Positions 1-11,950 of a stretch of DNA of 64,000 bases are shown here, in pieces. Positions within the stretch are counted from its first letter, which is position 1. Each line of letters starts with the position of its first letter. Position numbers and translations under genes: made by a program. This DNA is from Saturnia japonica (lineage: Eukaryota; Arthropoda; Insecta; Lepidoptera; Saturniidae), in assembly GCA_033032175.1 (NCBI GenBank), contig CM065325.1:4988930-5052929 (forward strand). The letters run 5' to 3'. The notes under the pieces were generated by a model, which saw only the letters and a list, made by a program, of their open reading frames with translations, was not told the origin of the DNA and searched no databases.

Positions 1-1
1 G

Positions 2-1209
2 TTAGTTTTGCCACGAAAAGACCATGTTCTTAATCTTTTAGTGGATTATTATCACAAGATAAATTGTCACGCAGGACCTGATTTGTTGATGTCGATTATG
101 CGGCAAAAATACTGGATATTGATGATTGATTGATTGAATTTGATTCGCTCTAGAGTACACCAATGCGTGCCGTGTTATAGGCTTCGTCCGAGAGCTGCAG
201 CTCCGGAAATGGCTGACCATCGTGCTTGTCGTGTAGTAGAGTCAGTTAAGCCATTCATACATACCGGAACGGATTACGCCGGTCCGTTAAGAGTAACGAT
301 TTCACGCGGTCGTGGTATACGCTCGACGAAGGCTTATGTGTGTATTTTCGTTTGCCTGACAACTCGTGCAATTCATATAGAGTTAGCTAGTGACTTAAGC
401 ACGTCAAGTTTCATGGCTGCGTTTAAAAGATTTTTGTCTCGTCGTGGCGCTGTAGGACAAATGTATTCGGATAATGGCACAAATTATGTTGGAGCTAAAC
501 GTAATATCACAGAATTGCATGCATTTTTACGATCAAAGTATTTTAACACTGAATTTGCTCAAGTACTAGCTGAAAATCGCATTAAATGGTATCTGAATAC
601 CCCCACCGCGAGTCATTTTGGAGGAAACTGGGAGGCCAACATAAAGGCCTTAAAATCGCATCTATATCGCGTTATAGGCGAGCAGATACTTTCATTCGAA
701 GAGTTAAGCATGGTGCTCGCTCAAGTGGAAGCGGTTATGAACACCCGCCCACTGTGTCGGACGTTGTCTAGTGATCCTTCAGAGCCACTAGCACTAACGC
801 CTGCACATTTTTTAAACATGACTCCTCTCAAGTATCTGCCTTGTAGAAATATTGATGAAGATCGACTACATGTTCTTTCGCGTTACGACTTATTGGATAA
901 ACTCGTCCAGTCGTTCTGGAAGCGTTGGAGGACAGACTATTTGCACACATTGCAGTCGCGTCAAAAATGGAATATACCATTGACTCCAATTACTGTTGGA
1001 ACGGTCGTGATTATTAGAACTGAAAATACACCGCCTCTACATTGGCCTCTTGGCAATTGCCTCCACCGCCTCTCATTGGCATTGTTGAAGAAGTTTTTCC
1101 TGGATCCGATGGCATTACTCGCATTGTTCGCGTTAAAACCGCAACCGGATCGTATTTACGCCCGGTTGTTCGTCTCTGTCTTCTGCCTAATCTACAGTAG
1201 CAGTGGTTA
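2..1209 (+). pseudogene. BEL/Pao retrotransposon pol, integrase part (decayed)
   Basis: The 3' portion of a BEL/Pao-type pol polyprotein. Positions 2-127 read as the H2C2-like integrase head (LPRKDHVLNLLVDYYH, then HAGPDLL and MRQKYW). A frameshift near 125-135 leads into the catalytic core at 134-1030. DYAGP and SDNGTNYVGA carry the two Asp of the DDE triad, and SHFGGNWEANIKALK carries the Glu. A second disturbance near 1030-1070 moves the C-terminal domain (starting GTVVIIRTENTPPLHWPLG) into another frame, so the last ~50 residues of the longest open frame are not real. The family inserts cDNA copies into the host genome. The window starts inside the element, so protease and RT lie to the left. 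Two frame breaks make this copy inactive. The class assignment is firm; the lineage within BEL/Pao is not. Confidence 0.85.
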
Positions 1210-1274
1210 GTTTACTTTAGGTTTAGTTTATCATAGATCCGCTTTAGTTTAGTTATTTTGAAGGGAACCCTTCA

Positions 1275-1600
1275 AGCCGGGGGAAATGGTTGCGCCGCTT
1301 TTATATAGTTTTAAATATTGTGCGATATTGTGATCGGTTCGCAACTTTTTCTATCTCCGCTTACCCTCCCTTCCTTGGCACATGCAAACAGTTTGTCGCC
1401 GCGCCTCGTCGGAATAAGTTGATTTTCGCTCGGTTGTTGATACATTGACTTTAGTGCTCGTCATTTTTATGACGGAGAAGAATTTGGGCAGTACGTCGAA
1501 GACAACCACCTAGCCGGCTAGCCAGATGAAACCGGAACCCACCACGAGGTATGTGCCAAATTCCTATCCTATATCCATATAGCTGATCACAATCCCCGCA
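1275..1600 (+). repeat. Polypurine tract and probable 3' LTR of the BEL/Pao element
   Basis: A purine run (GCCGGGGGAAA) at 1276-1286 is followed by TGGTTGCGCC at 1287, the expected layout of a polypurine tract and the TG start of a 3' LTR just downstream of pol. The right end of the LTR cannot be fixed because no second LTR is in the window; about 1540-1600 is a guess. Confidence 0.5.
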
Positions 1601-2359
1601 AATACAGTCCACTCAATTAGTAGTATTAAATGCGCTGCGCTTCCAACGGCGCAAGCAGTAGATCCCGTCTTCCAAAAACTCAATTTGAATTTGGCGCTAT
1701 AAACAGAAAAGCCTTTATGTGCCTATAGATACAGACATTTATTAACTAACTGAAAACCAGATGGCGCTACTTCAAATCGCTATCGAATTGGCGAGTTGCC
1801 TATCTATACCTATATTAATCTATGGTGCCATGGATGTATACGCATATTACATCCATGTGTATTACTCAACTCTAGAGGTGAAACGAATATATTCGTAATA
1901 GGTACAGCCAGGTACAGCGATATTAGTACGGATATTAATTATATTCATAGATTAGTTTGTAATTTTTGTATAAGGTATCTATTGATATTTCGTATTATAT
2001 TAACGGCTACTTCAGTTCCTTGTAACTAGCTGCGATTGCATACATTTTATCGTTCTATATATTTTTCAGAATTTCCAATGTAAATATTTATTATTTTTGG
2101 TTTAGAATCAACTAAAAAATCAATCGATTGACGTTTTTAATTGACATGTATAAATATCTATAATTGTAGTACATGACATAGTGATATTTTTTTAAATAAT
2201 ATATTTTAATATACCAAAGATTTTGACGTTAACGACAGTCCGTAATCTATACAAATAATAAAATTGAAGTGTCTGTTTGTAATGTTAAAATAACAGTTTT
2301 ACACAAAATAAAGTATATATACGACACCTATAACAAAATTCTATAATTCTATAACAAAA
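1601..2359. other. AT-rich stretch, no feature recognised
   Basis: No convincing coding region. The only open frame (1796-2029) has no recognisable motif and AT-driven composition. A short tandem repeat of 'ctataacaaaatt' lies at 2328-2363. Confidence 0.5.
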
Positions 2360-2769
2360 TTCTTGTCTGTCTCTTTGTTCCGGGTAATCTCCGAAACGAT
2401 TAGAATGATTTCGACGGAATTTTCACTGGTAGATAGCTCTTTTTATAGGTAGTGACTTAGGCTACCTTTATTTTGGGAAAATAATTAGGGTTCAGCATAA
2501 ATAAAACAACATCTGGTCATGGTGAATCAATTCGGAAACTTAAAAATGGTTTACGCTGAGTAAACTATAAGAAATATAGCAAATTAACGTACTAAATAAT
2601 TGTAAGCATTAAAAAGACCTACAAAAAAGTCACCGAGAGTATACGTCTATCTTCTAAGGAACACCTACAATAGGCATTATGGTCTTTAAAATAGCCGGGA
2701 GCGGGGGAGCAAGATTCACGCGGTCATTCTGTAGTCCACGTGAGCGTAGCCTCGGGCACAGCTAGTTTA
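2360..2769 (+). mobile_element. Helitron-like non-autonomous element, 3' part
   Basis: The stretch beginning 'cttgtctgtctctttg' and running through 'cgattagaatgatttcgacg' and 'gacttaggctac' to an end at 'gggcacagctagt' (2757-2769) has the layout of short repeats very common in Lepidoptera that end in CTAGT. A 3' CTRRT terminus is the Helitron hallmark. The 5' TC end was not located, and no Rep/helicase coding is present. Related tails appear inside both arms of the 5.2-8.6 kb palindrome and near 54.8 kb. Confidence 0.5.
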
Positions 2770-4094
2770 TTAATACGAAAGAAAATTTAATAACTTTTTC
2801 ATTTACGTTATTTAATAAACATACGGATAATAATAATAAATATTCACAAGAATCTTTTATTTACTCACATTCTTCAAGAATATATATGCATAATGTCAGT
2901 ATAACATTCAAGTAGGTAGCGAATAGCGAATATTCAATCGGTGACTATTATTTGACTGATACCAAATAATAGGTACGGGAACCTAATATGAGTTAACTAA
3001 TATATTCCATATTAGGAATAACAAAATATCAGCCTATTAAAACACCTCTACTCAACTCTGTGCTCTACTCTACTCTATGACACATACATCCATCAGTTCA
3101 ATTTTCACGAATTTATAGGTTATAATTAGAGGTGGGCGAATATGAGATAAACTAATGTAATCACCCCCCTAAGAAGATATCTTGAAATATCTCGATTATA
3201 GACATTAATAAATACTAATATTAGTAGTTCAATAAATTATGAGTGATAATTCATAAATTATTACGAATAATGATTAGTCATAATGGAGTCTTTATGTATT
3301 AGCTAAAATACAAAGGTCACGCTGTTGTAAGTCGTCAAGAAAGGTTTTACATGAACAAACAATTACCTAAAAAAAGGTCGTTCAGTTGTAATGTTCGATT
3401 ATGAATGATCACTCATAATCGAAGTACCTACGTTAGTAAATAAACTGGACGACCTTTGGGTAATTCGATATGAATGATTATTCATATTCGTAATTCAATT
3501 AAGAATTAATAATCAAAATTAAAATATCTCAATTATGTAAATCATTCATAGTTATAAGCAGCATAGACCAATAACCAGAGGATAGACGACCATCTTAGAA
3601 CAATCGTTTTGTTTCGTTAGCGAGGTGATTTACACATATTCACAGACGATACACATACACAACTTATCTATAGATACCAATTTATACATTTCATTCATGA
3701 TTGATATCTCTATCGCATTTACTCTTGAAGTGGCCTAATGAGCCGTCCGCTACCTCTCTCTTTCCCTCATTATATTTGTATATATGGTACTTGTCAAATT
3801 ACGTTAGTGATGGAATCACAGATTTAAATCGGTACTTTACGGTAAATAAGTAAACTAGTGATGTATTTTCGTGTCAATCGGTATTTTACTAAACAAATTA
3901 CCGGTTTTTATCGATATTTTTGCGACGGCAACCACTTTACCAGATTTATCAAACTGAGTCTTAAAATAAAAGAAACGTAAGGATTACATAATATTTATTG
4001 TTATTGGGATTTACAAATATTAACATGCCATAAAACTTTCCCTTCATACTTCACGGGCTTAGGACCGGCTTTATGCATTGTTTTAAAACCTCAG
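2770..4094. other. Non-coding stretch with hairpin-rich AT sequence
   Basis: No gene seen. 3120-3540 contains repeated short inverted pieces such as 'tgaatgatcactcat' and 'gaatgattattcat', suggesting a degraded MITE. Positions 3566-3586 hold the motif 'atagaccaataaccagagga', found again at 46.5 kb and, inverted, at 24.9 kb. Confidence 0.4.
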
Positions 4095-4210
4095 ACCTAG
4101 GAATTTCGGCAGGATCTTGAAGTGTTATGTGGTGGTTTTTATTTTAATTCATACCTTATGTTGGGTCTATATTGTGTAATTTTGACGACATTTTACGTGA
4201 TGTAGTTTGG
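4095..4210 (+). repeat. Dispersed repeat, diverged copy also at 55.8-55.9 kb
   Basis: Both places share 'tgtggtttttattt', 'gaagtg' and 'acgtgat/gcgtgat' blocks in the same order and orientation. It is probably a fragment of an unidentified transposon. Confidence 0.4.
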
Positions 4211-5162
4211 CTATTTTGCACAAGTGGATTATAAATACCTAACTGAGAACATGCATTTTAAGTTCACATAAAACTCCCTGTAAAATTTTAAAAATGGAGC
4301 CTCGATCTTGTTGAAGCTATGTTTGAATATTGCAAGATAGATAATTACATTTGGGTAAATACTTATTGTTTAACATTGACTTTGGCTGAAATGTGTAATA
4401 ACAGTAAGAACAGTTGCCATTCAATAAAAGAAAGACGGAGCGCATGGAACTAAAAGTGAAACCAGAAAAAAGGAAATACAAAATGGAACATTATTACAAT
4501 TAAATGATCATAAGAATAAAAATATTACCATAAAACAATAGTTATTAAAAGTATATAAAATAAGTTTCCTAATATGACTCATTAATGTAGACAAAAACTA
4601 CAGAAATAACAGAATTAATCATCAATATAAAAATCAATCGCTCACAACGTATTTCTCAATATTATTACAGACAGGGAAAACAAATTCATATTACAATTAA
4701 TTAATTAAGATCATAAGAATAAAAACATTACAAAATATTAACATAAAACAAAAGTTATTAAAAGTATACTTATAAAATAATTTTCTTAATATGAATCATG
4801 AATGTTGTTAAAAAATACACCAGACAAATTTGCATGCTTCATAAAATATTTGTATGAATAATTAGTAAATAATACACATAATGCCTAATTAAGTAATTAG
4901 AAACAAAGAAAATATGCTAGATTATGACATGATTACATACTAGAATTACATAATTATTATTTACCTTAAAAATCATAACAATACATGTGAGTATATTCAT
5001 GCATGTTTTAAATTTTATTTTATAATTGATTCTGATTTAATCAATCAATGTTACATTAGATAACTAAGAACATTACCTAATAATAACAATGAATTATTAA
5101 TAATATATTACAACTAGTAGTAGTACTATATTTTAAAAACAATGTAAACAAAATTTGCATAC
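4211..5162. other. AT-rich stretch, no feature recognised
   Basis: Two internal stretches (about 4480-4570 and 4690-4800) repeat 'gatcataagaataaaaa' and 'gttattaaaagtata', indicating an old local duplication. No coding signal was seen. Confidence 0.4.
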
Positions 5163-5565
5163 TTAATAGAGGAATTAAAATAAAGAGAATTTTAGTTGCA
5201 GAAACTATGATAATAATAAGTAGTACCTATACAGTTAAATATGATTATGTAGTACTACGCCTTCTAACTGATCTGTAACTAAATCCTTTTGTAGCTTTAG
5301 TATGGATTAAACTTTCCATTTCTACATCTTTAGATCTGGAATCAATATTATGCATTCGTCTGTTAAAATTAATGCACCATTGTTTTACTTGCATTCTAAT
5401 AAATAACAAATAACCAAAAAGGTTTTAGAAAAGTTTCTTTGTGCATCTCACAATTGTACAATGTAGTATCAATTTTTTGTTCCAATGAACATTCTCAGGG
5501 GGAATAAAATTCTCTATGAATTCAGTGTCGTCAGTTTGAAAATTATCAATGTATGATCCATATTT

Positions 5566-6180
5566 TTATTGGTTTACTAAATTTTGAAGGGTACCTAACA
5601 TTTTGTCATCATCATTAGCACAATTTGTAAATAATGACTTACCAGTAGTGATGTTATTAATTAATAAAGTTTTATAAGCCGAGACAAAGTGAGTACAATC
5701 TGGGTTGGTATTGAAATTACCATGTGCTCTTATTAGACCAAAAAAATTTTCTAATGGATCTTGGTTTAGTCGTCTGAGACTTAAAAATTTTACATCCTCA
5801 ATAGAGCGTAAATCAGACCACAGATGTTTCATAGTTTTAATATTATGCATAAAATGCTTCAGTGACAAAGGCATGCTTTCCCTTTCAACTGAAGAATCAA
5901 ACCACATTGAATTTAGTTTCTTCACAGCATTATTCCAGAAATCTATGTGTTCAGAATTTAAAGATAGAGCATGTTGCAATTTATAACCAGAGTGACCAAA
6001 ACCATTTAAACTATCAAACAAATCATTTATAAATAAAAGTATTTCTACTGTGAAAAGATCATTATCAATATCCACATTCGGAATAGAATATTCATGCTCC
6101 TGTAGAAAAAGCAGGGACTTCATGTAAACTTCAAGCAATGTAGCCACTTATCTGCTGAATACTTGAGCAGCTAGTTTGAC
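5566..6180 (-). pseudogene. P-type transposase, C-terminal exon (left arm copy)
   Basis: The exon starts at a CAG acceptor (exon base 6180) and reads GTC AAA CTA GCT, as in P transposases where this exon begins VKLAAQVFS. A stop codon (TAA where the right arm has CAA) lies 13 codons in. After it the frame is open for about 193 residues. The stretch FLSLRRLNQDPLENFFG, then RAHGN and FVSAYKTLL, is the C-terminal part of the RNase H-like catalytic region (the family signature around 'LNQDPLENFFG'). It ends LQNLVNQ. It has no upstream coding part of its own, so it cannot make a complete transposase. Confidence 0.8.
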
Positions 6181-6819
6181 CTGGAAATATACAATAAAGT
6201 AATTTTATTTATAAAATAAAAAAATAATGCGGGGCAAAGCTAGTATCCATAATATACAGACGAAGTCGCGGGTACCAGCTAGTAAATATATATTCAGTAG
6301 TATTGGAGATGAAAATGACTAAAATATGTTGAGATCTCTTTAGTATGGGCAATCATACATCACTTTTGTCAAGCAAAGTGGTCATTTTATAAACTTCACA
6401 TGCGACTGGGATTTTAATAATTTTACTTACATAGGTACATAGTGTATATAAATGATTTCACGCCTATACAGGTTGATTTTTGAGATGGGTCAGTGAGAAT
6501 TTTACTTACCTTCATTTTATCATACAGAAGTTCTGTCAACTCGCCTATATATTTTAACACGAAAAGCTCGCGCATCTATTTCACTCAACATGGGAAAAAT
6601 CCATAAGCGTACCCGCTCCGTTTCTCTTTCACACAAAGAAATACTCACACAAAGGCATACTCATTGATATTCTTCCGCCATATTGGTCTGTGGCCGCCAT
6701 TTTCATTGGAATTGTCAAAATTGACAAAACAAATTGAACCGCCATTGTTCGTTGTTCATAATCTTAACATTATTAAACATTTTATATTTGTTAATTTGTG
6801 GAATTGTTAATTTGCTCGA

Positions 6820-8167
6820 GATGGAGTAAAAACATTTGTTTTAAAGAATATTATCAAGGAGGTAGTATTTGCAATTTTTAAAGCTGGATTCATAGTTAGA
6901 GCCACAGTTAGTGATCAAAGCTCTGCCAATGTTGCAGCTAATAATATCGGACTCAAATAGAGAACTTGTACGCAGTGAAGGCTACAATGATAATAATGTT
7001 TCCTATAACATTAATAGTAACCGGCTATATCACATCTATGATGTACCTCATTTACTAAAATGTTTTCGCAATAATTTTTAGAAGAAAGATCTTTCTCATC
7101 GGTAATCGGCGTGCTAAGTGGGAGTACATTGAAATTCTTTATAAAGTAGATGGAAATGGTGGACGAGCAAGAAGCACTAAACTCACCGACAAACATGTTA
7201 AACCTACATCATATGATAAAATGAAGGTAAGTAAAATTCTCACTGACCCATCTCAAAAATCAACCTGTATAGGCGTGAAATCATTTATATACACTATGTA
7301 CCTATGTAAGTAAAATTATTAAAACCCCAGTCGCATGTGAAGTTTATAAAATGACCACTTTGCTTGACAAAAGTGATGTATGATTGCCCATACTAAAGAG
7401 ATCTCAACATATTTTAGTCATTTTCATCTCCAATACTACTGAATATATATTTACTAGCTGGTACCCGCGACTTCGTCTGTATATTATGGATACTAGCTTT
7501 GCCCTGCATTATTTTTTTATTTTATAAATAAAATTACTTTATTGTATATTTCCAGGTCAAACTAGCTGCTCAAGTATTCAGCAGACAAGTGGCTACATCG
7601 CTTGAAGTTTATATGAAGTCCCTGCTTTTTCTACAGGAGCATGAATATTCTATTCCGAATGTGGATATTGATAATGATCTTTTCACAGTAGAAATACTTT
7701 TATTTATAAATGATTTGTTTGATAGTTTAAATCGTTTTGGTCACTCTGGTTATAAATTGCAACATGCTCTATCTTTAAATTCTGAACACATAGATTTCTG
7801 GAATAATGCTGTGAAGAAACTAAATTCAATGCGGTTTGATTCTTCCGTTGAAAGGGAAAGCAAGCCTTTGTCACTGAAGCATTTTATGCATAATATTAAA
7901 ACTATGAAACATCTGTGGTCTGATTTACGCTCTATTGAGGGTGTAAAATTTTTAAGTCTCAGACAACTAAACCAATATCCATTAGAAAAATTTTTGGTCT
8001 AATAAGAGCACATGGTAATTTCAATACCAACCCAGATTGTACTCACTTTGTCTCGGCTTATAAAACTTTATTAATTAATAACATCACTACTGGTAAGTTA
8101 TTATTTACAAATTGTGCTAATGATGATGACAAAATGTTAGGTACCCTTCAAAATTTAGTAAACCAAT
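6820..8167 (+). pseudogene. P-type transposase, central exons plus C-terminal exon (right arm copy)
   Basis: Central coding, in the spacer, reads LKNIIKEVVFAIFKAGF and VSDQSSANVAANN (the P-family 'cDQ..N' region). After a stop it continues ELVRSEGYNDNN and HIYDVPHLLKCFRNN, a hallmark P/THAP9 motif. A stop and frameshift follow near 7080, then WEYIEILYKVDGN to a GTAAGT donor at 7227. The last intron is 7227-7555, and the final exon starts at 7556 with VKLAAQVFSRQVA. A one-base loss in a homopolymer near 7995 breaks the frame at the 'LNQ.PLE.F' motif, although the following RAHGN.FNTNPD part survives in another frame. At least three lesions mean it is inactive. The N-terminal THAP zinc finger was not found. 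Confidence 0.8.
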
Positions 8168-8573
8168 AAAAATATGGATCATACATTGATAATTTTCAAA
8201 CTGACGACACTGAATTCATAGAGAATTTTATTCCCCCTGAGAATGTTCATTGGAACAAAAAATTGATACTACATTGTACAATTGTGAGATGCACAAAGAA
8301 ACTTTTCTCAAAGCTTTTTGGTTATTTGTTATTTATTAGAATGCAAGTAAAACAATGGTGGCATTAATTTTAACAGACAAATGCATAATATTGATTCCAG
8401 ATCTAAAGATGTAGAAATGGAAAGTTTAATCCATACTAAAGCTACAAAAGGATTTAGTTACAGATCAGTTAGAAGGCGTAGTACTACATAATCATATTTA
8501 ACTGTATAGGTACTACTTATTATTATCATAGTTTCTGCAACTAAAATTGTCTTTATTTTAATTCCTCTATTAA

Positions 8574-9041
8574 CTATTATTATGTATAGATATATAATAA
8601 TTATAATATTATAATAATCCAGTAATAACAGTTCGTTCGTTTTTCATAGAAAACTAGTTATTAAAACCGTATCTGAACAAAACGCCCAGTACTATCAGAG
8701 ATAAATAACTTGCCATGCCATTGTCAGAAAGAAAATAAAATGTCATTATTTGTATTCAGCTTTAAATAAAATTAGCTCATAGACTATCGAGTTGTTGAAA
8801 TAAACTGCTCACTTCGCATGAAGCAAAGTGCAAACCATAATGCCAACGAAGTCCTTCATCTCTGCAGATCTTTTTCTTTGAAGCTTTGAACAGTTGACCA
8901 CTCATTTCGGGTCGATTGACTGAGGACAACTTGGCCCTTCCTTTAAACTCTTTCAAATACTATTCTGTGCTTTCATCTCAGTTAGTGACTTAGTAAGTTA
9001 TTGCGGCGGTGAGCGAAACTGGGTTGATCCGATATCTCGGT
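8574..9041. other. Intergenic stretch, nothing recognised
   Basis: No coding region or repeat with a partner in this window was found. Confidence 0.4.
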
Positions 9042-9093
9042 TGTTTTTTTTTTTTTTTAGAACTGACTACACTGTTATTCTTAGGGGCCCTAT
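9042..9093 (-). mobile_element. Extreme 3' tail of a Jockey-type LINE
   Basis: A poly(T) run followed by 'agaactgactacactgtta' and 'aggggcccta' matches the poly(A)-side end of the full element at 12185-17800, in the same orientation. The 'ccctatcc' extension is shared with the truncated copy at 55.2-55.8 kb, so it belongs to that older subfamily. Only about 50 bp remain, a severe 5' truncation. Confidence 0.75.
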
Positions 9094-9412
9094 CCAACAG
9101 TCCATTCCAGTCCAACAGGACTCCATCAGTTACATACATACATTACAGTTGGGTTACTCTGTTTTTCATATGAGATACGCAAATCTTCCAGATAGTGTTA
9201 AAAATTCTAAGCATTTTGAATGGAGTACTTAATCAAAACCTACTCCTCTATCATGTAATATTATGTCCTCAATTCATAATGGATGTTGTTCAGCTTAAAC
9301 TCATCATGTAATGACTCGGCTTTGTCAATAAACTTGTCATTGAACTTAACCAATCTTTGCACCGCGTGTCTACATGGGGTTGCATTCTTTGCATATACCA
9401 CAAATATTCCTG

Positions 9413-9643
9413 TTAAAGGAGGATTATACCAAACCTTTAACAAACTAAAACTCTATTATAAAGAATCAGTTTAAAATATAGAACTGTGTCTCTAAAAATA
9501 AGATTGACAAGTGAGTGTGTGCAAAAGTGTCAATAAACTAAAAACTGAAATTGAAAAAAATTGTGATAATAAAAGACTCTTAAAATTGTGTAAACCTCCA
9601 GTTATAATATCTGCTTATCGTAAGTGCTTCCAACAATAATAGA
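9413..9643 (+). mobile_element. Short (~225 bp) interspersed element, copy 1
   Basis: The block from 'gttaaaggaggattatacc' to 'caacaataatag' matches 45757-45982 in inverted orientation at about 90% identity. At the second site it interrupts a transposase frame between two copies of GATGCT, which defines its ends. Here it cuts off the gypsy pol gene at codon 'HTPI'. No coding function or terminal inverted repeats were seen, so its class is unknown. Confidence 0.6.
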
Positions 9644-9645
9644 TA

Positions 9646-10942
9646 GGAGTATGCTCACCCGTGTCAATACAGTACTCAGCAAATGGGGCTGGCTCTCCCC
9701 CTAGCTGGAAAATGTCCGTATTGTCAACCAAGAGCTGCGCCAACAGGTTCCAGTCAGGTGGATTTAGCAATGTGCCTTCATCATCCCTGAGTACATCAGT
9801 AGAGGAGCAAGAATATTCTGTGATTAAAGAGGGTTCAAAGCGCATATTGTATTGAATGCGGTGATCATTCGCAAAATACCAACATTTGAGAGAAAAATCC
9901 ATAACTACTTCGGCGGCAAACAGGAAATCCATGCCGAGCAGTGTTTCGTTATTATGTGCTTAAGGAAGGATAAGAAAAGGAGTCCTAATGACCTTCTTCT
10001 CTAAATGCACGTTGAGTGTGGTCACGAGGACGTCTATGTCGCGAGCGAGTCCATCAGCGAACTTAATACGTCTTCGTGTCGGAACGAGAGGGTGTCCCTT
10101 ACGACAGAGGAGGGCGTGTAGCGTGTGTCCCGCGATACAATGTTTTGCCCCGGTATCAACCATTGCTGTTCCCGACGAACCTAAAATTTTGATATCAAAA
10201 ATCGGCCGTAAAATTTTAGTAAATGTTCGTTCAGAGCTCTCTCCGGCGCGCGCGTTTTCAACACAATATATGTCACTACACACCTTATTATTATTGAATA
10301 CATTTTTATAAATATCATTATAACAAAATAAATCATTTCCTGAAAAATTACGAAAATAATCTTTATGCCCTTTTTCATCGGGGTCGTCTTTAAAAACAAA
10401 AGGAATATCATGAAAATAGTTTTCAAGTTCTTTTGCATTATGAACTTTTTCATCACAAAACTTATTACAATTACATAAATTAAAACATCCAACCTTAACT
10501 TCTTTTTCATCTTTCGAGTTATTGACATAAAAATTGTCATTATTCAAAAAACAATTGTTAAATGTGACATTGCGTCTTTTTGATAGATTTTTGCTGGTTG
10601 TGTGTTTGCTCGACAATTTGTTAACCCGAAAATTACTATTATGAAATATTTTATTAAACTGTAAAATAGGTTCTTTTGTCGAACTATCACGCGACCAGTT
10701 ATTATGTTGTTCACATGAAACATTTGTATGAACATTTTGATAGTAAGTAGGCAAAGTGTCAGACCTAAAATCATCACAAACATTTTCATTATTAGAGTTT
10801 ACACTATAAAAACTTTGTTCATTGTTACATTTTGGACAGTGTTTTCTAGTTACGTTTTCTGAACCACATTTGTAACACGAAACAACTTGACTAAGAGTAT
10901 TTGACTCGCCTTTGTTCACACACTTACGGCATATTGTTATTG
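9646..10942 (-). pseudogene. Ty3/gypsy pol start: zinc knuckle and protease region
   Basis: The frame lies downstream of gag and differs from it, as expected for gag-pol frameshifting. It opens with Cys-rich motifs ICRKC and CYKCGSENVTRKHCPKC, then a long Asn/Ser/Phe-rich linker, then a retropepsin: FDIKILGSSGTAMVDTGAK has the catalytic DTG, followed by flap and ETLLGMDFLF segments. One in-frame TAA at 9960-9962 interrupts the protease end. The frame then continues to LLAQLLVDNTDIF and CIDTGEHTPI, the spacer before RT, where the short element at 9413-9643 cuts it. RT, RNase H and integrase are absent. It resembles mag/gypsy pol proteins of Lepidoptera. Confidence 0.8.
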
Positions 10943-11854
10943 TTATTCTTCGGACAATCGCGAGGTCGGGACGTGCGGGGCGTTATCACGCCATGCACTG
11001 TCAGTCCCGCCCCCATGCAGCCGTAAGCTCGCAGCGGAGTTTGAAGATCGTGTATTATATGATGAGGATGAGGGACGAGTTGATATTTCGTTACCATTAC
11101 GCTTCGTGCGACTGGCAGTATAATTTGGAGCTTTTTGCCTTGCAGCTGTGGATTCCTTTAATGAATCTTCTACGACTCTTGCCCTTGACAATAACTCTGA
11201 AAAATTCTTAATGTCCTCTCTTCTTAATCTTTTTCGAATCTTTCTGTGTAACAAACCGTAGATCATGTCTAACTGGACCTTAGCAGTCAGATCGTTTGTT
11301 GGAAGGCGTGTTAGAAGGGCTCGACTCTTCGCGACGAATATATCGGTACGTTCATCTTCACCTTGCTCGACTCTGAATAATTCTCTATAGATTTTGTATT
11401 CAGGTCTGCGATCACCATAAGCATCACGATGGAACTGTATCACCTCTTTCCAGGAAGTGACTTCGGCGCGTATGCTCTGCCACCATATTGCGGCTTCTGA
11501 GGTAAGCAATATAGAAAGGCCCTTGATGGCAAGGTCATCGCCAATATTTGAGCATTCTTTGTAAGCTTCTATTGCTTCGATGAACTCTTCAATGTTTTCT
11601 TTTGCCGCTCCCGAGAATCTAGATGAACATTGTGCAAAATTTCCAGTCTTTTCCGCCGTACTCGGTGTTGGTGCCGGTGACTGAACGGTCAGAGGAAAAG
11701 AAATCGTCGACAAGCGTTGCAACATTCGTTCGCAGACCTCAGCATTTGATTGCTGTATAGTAGTCAGCAAGGCGGTGAAGTTCTCTTGAGACAGCGTGAT
11801 GCTACCATCGAGATCATCGTTGTTGAGAGACTGTCGTTTCCGTGTTTTCGGCAT
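10943..11854 (-). CDS. Ty3/gypsy Gag (Arc-like capsid), intact frame
   Basis: A 303-residue open frame starting MPKTRKRQSLNNDD. Residues ~75-235 have the capsid fold pattern seen in Ty3/gypsy Gag and in insect Arc proteins: FIEAIEAYKECSNIG, LTSEAAIWWQSIR, VEQGEDERTDIFVAKSRAL and QLDMIYGLLHRKIRKRLR. The tail is basic and Ser/Arg rich. The zinc knuckles follow in the pol frame, which overlaps the gag stop region. Gag proteins assemble the particle that packages element RNA. The frame has no stop, but the linked pol is broken, so the element is dead; a domesticated capsid is possible but there is no evidence for it. Confidence 0.75.
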   Translation of the reverse strand: MPKTRKRQSLNNDDLDGSITLSQENFTALLTTIQQSNAEVCERMLQRLSTISFPLTVQSPAPTPSTAEKTGNFAQCSSRFSGAAKENIEEFIEAIEAYKECSNIGDDLAIKGLSILLTSEAAIWWQSIRAEVTSWKEVIQFHRDAYGDRRPEYKIYRELFRVEQGEDERTDIFVAKSRALLTRLPTNDLTAKVQLDMIYGLLHRKIRKRLRREDIKNFSELLSRARVVEDSLKESTAARQKAPNYTASRTKRNGNEISTRPSSSSYNTRSSNSAASLRLHGGGTDSAWRDNAPHVPTSRLSEE

Positions 11855-11950
11855 TGTTTTCTGCCTATATTTACACTGTGATCACGATTATGTACACACA
11901 GCGTAGATTCCACAAATTTCACTAACTTTGTTGTGGGATTCGGCCTTCAA

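Larger units (their letters stand above)
5163..8573. mobile_element. Large palindrome built from a P-type transposon (two 1362 bp arms, 687 bp spacer)
   Basis: Left arm 5163-6524 is the reverse complement of right arm 7212-8573. Paired positions add to 13736 throughout, so the arms have identical net length and differ by a few percent. Each arm carries the last intron and the 3' coding end of a P/THAP9-type transposase plus 3' flanking DNA. The spacer (6525-7211) carries the preceding coding part once, in right-arm orientation. Both arms contain Helitron-like CTAGT tails in the intron, so that insertion came before the duplication. A transcript across the locus would fold into a >1.3 kb hairpin. 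Whether the palindrome arose in one insertion or by later inverted duplication cannot be told here. Confidence 0.85.

Noticed and set aside
7011..7196. 61-codon minus-strand frame in the palindrome spacer
   Set aside because: Antisense to the HIYDVPHLLKCF part of the P transposase.
9261..9443. Minus-strand frame containing CRHAVQRLVKFNDKFIDKAE
   Set aside because: Looks protein-like but half of it overlaps the short element and no family could be recognised; not reported as a gene.
10181..10789. Met/Ile/Phe-rich minus-strand frames parallel to gypsy pol
   Set aside because: Alternative frames of the Asn-rich pol linker; composition follows AT bias.
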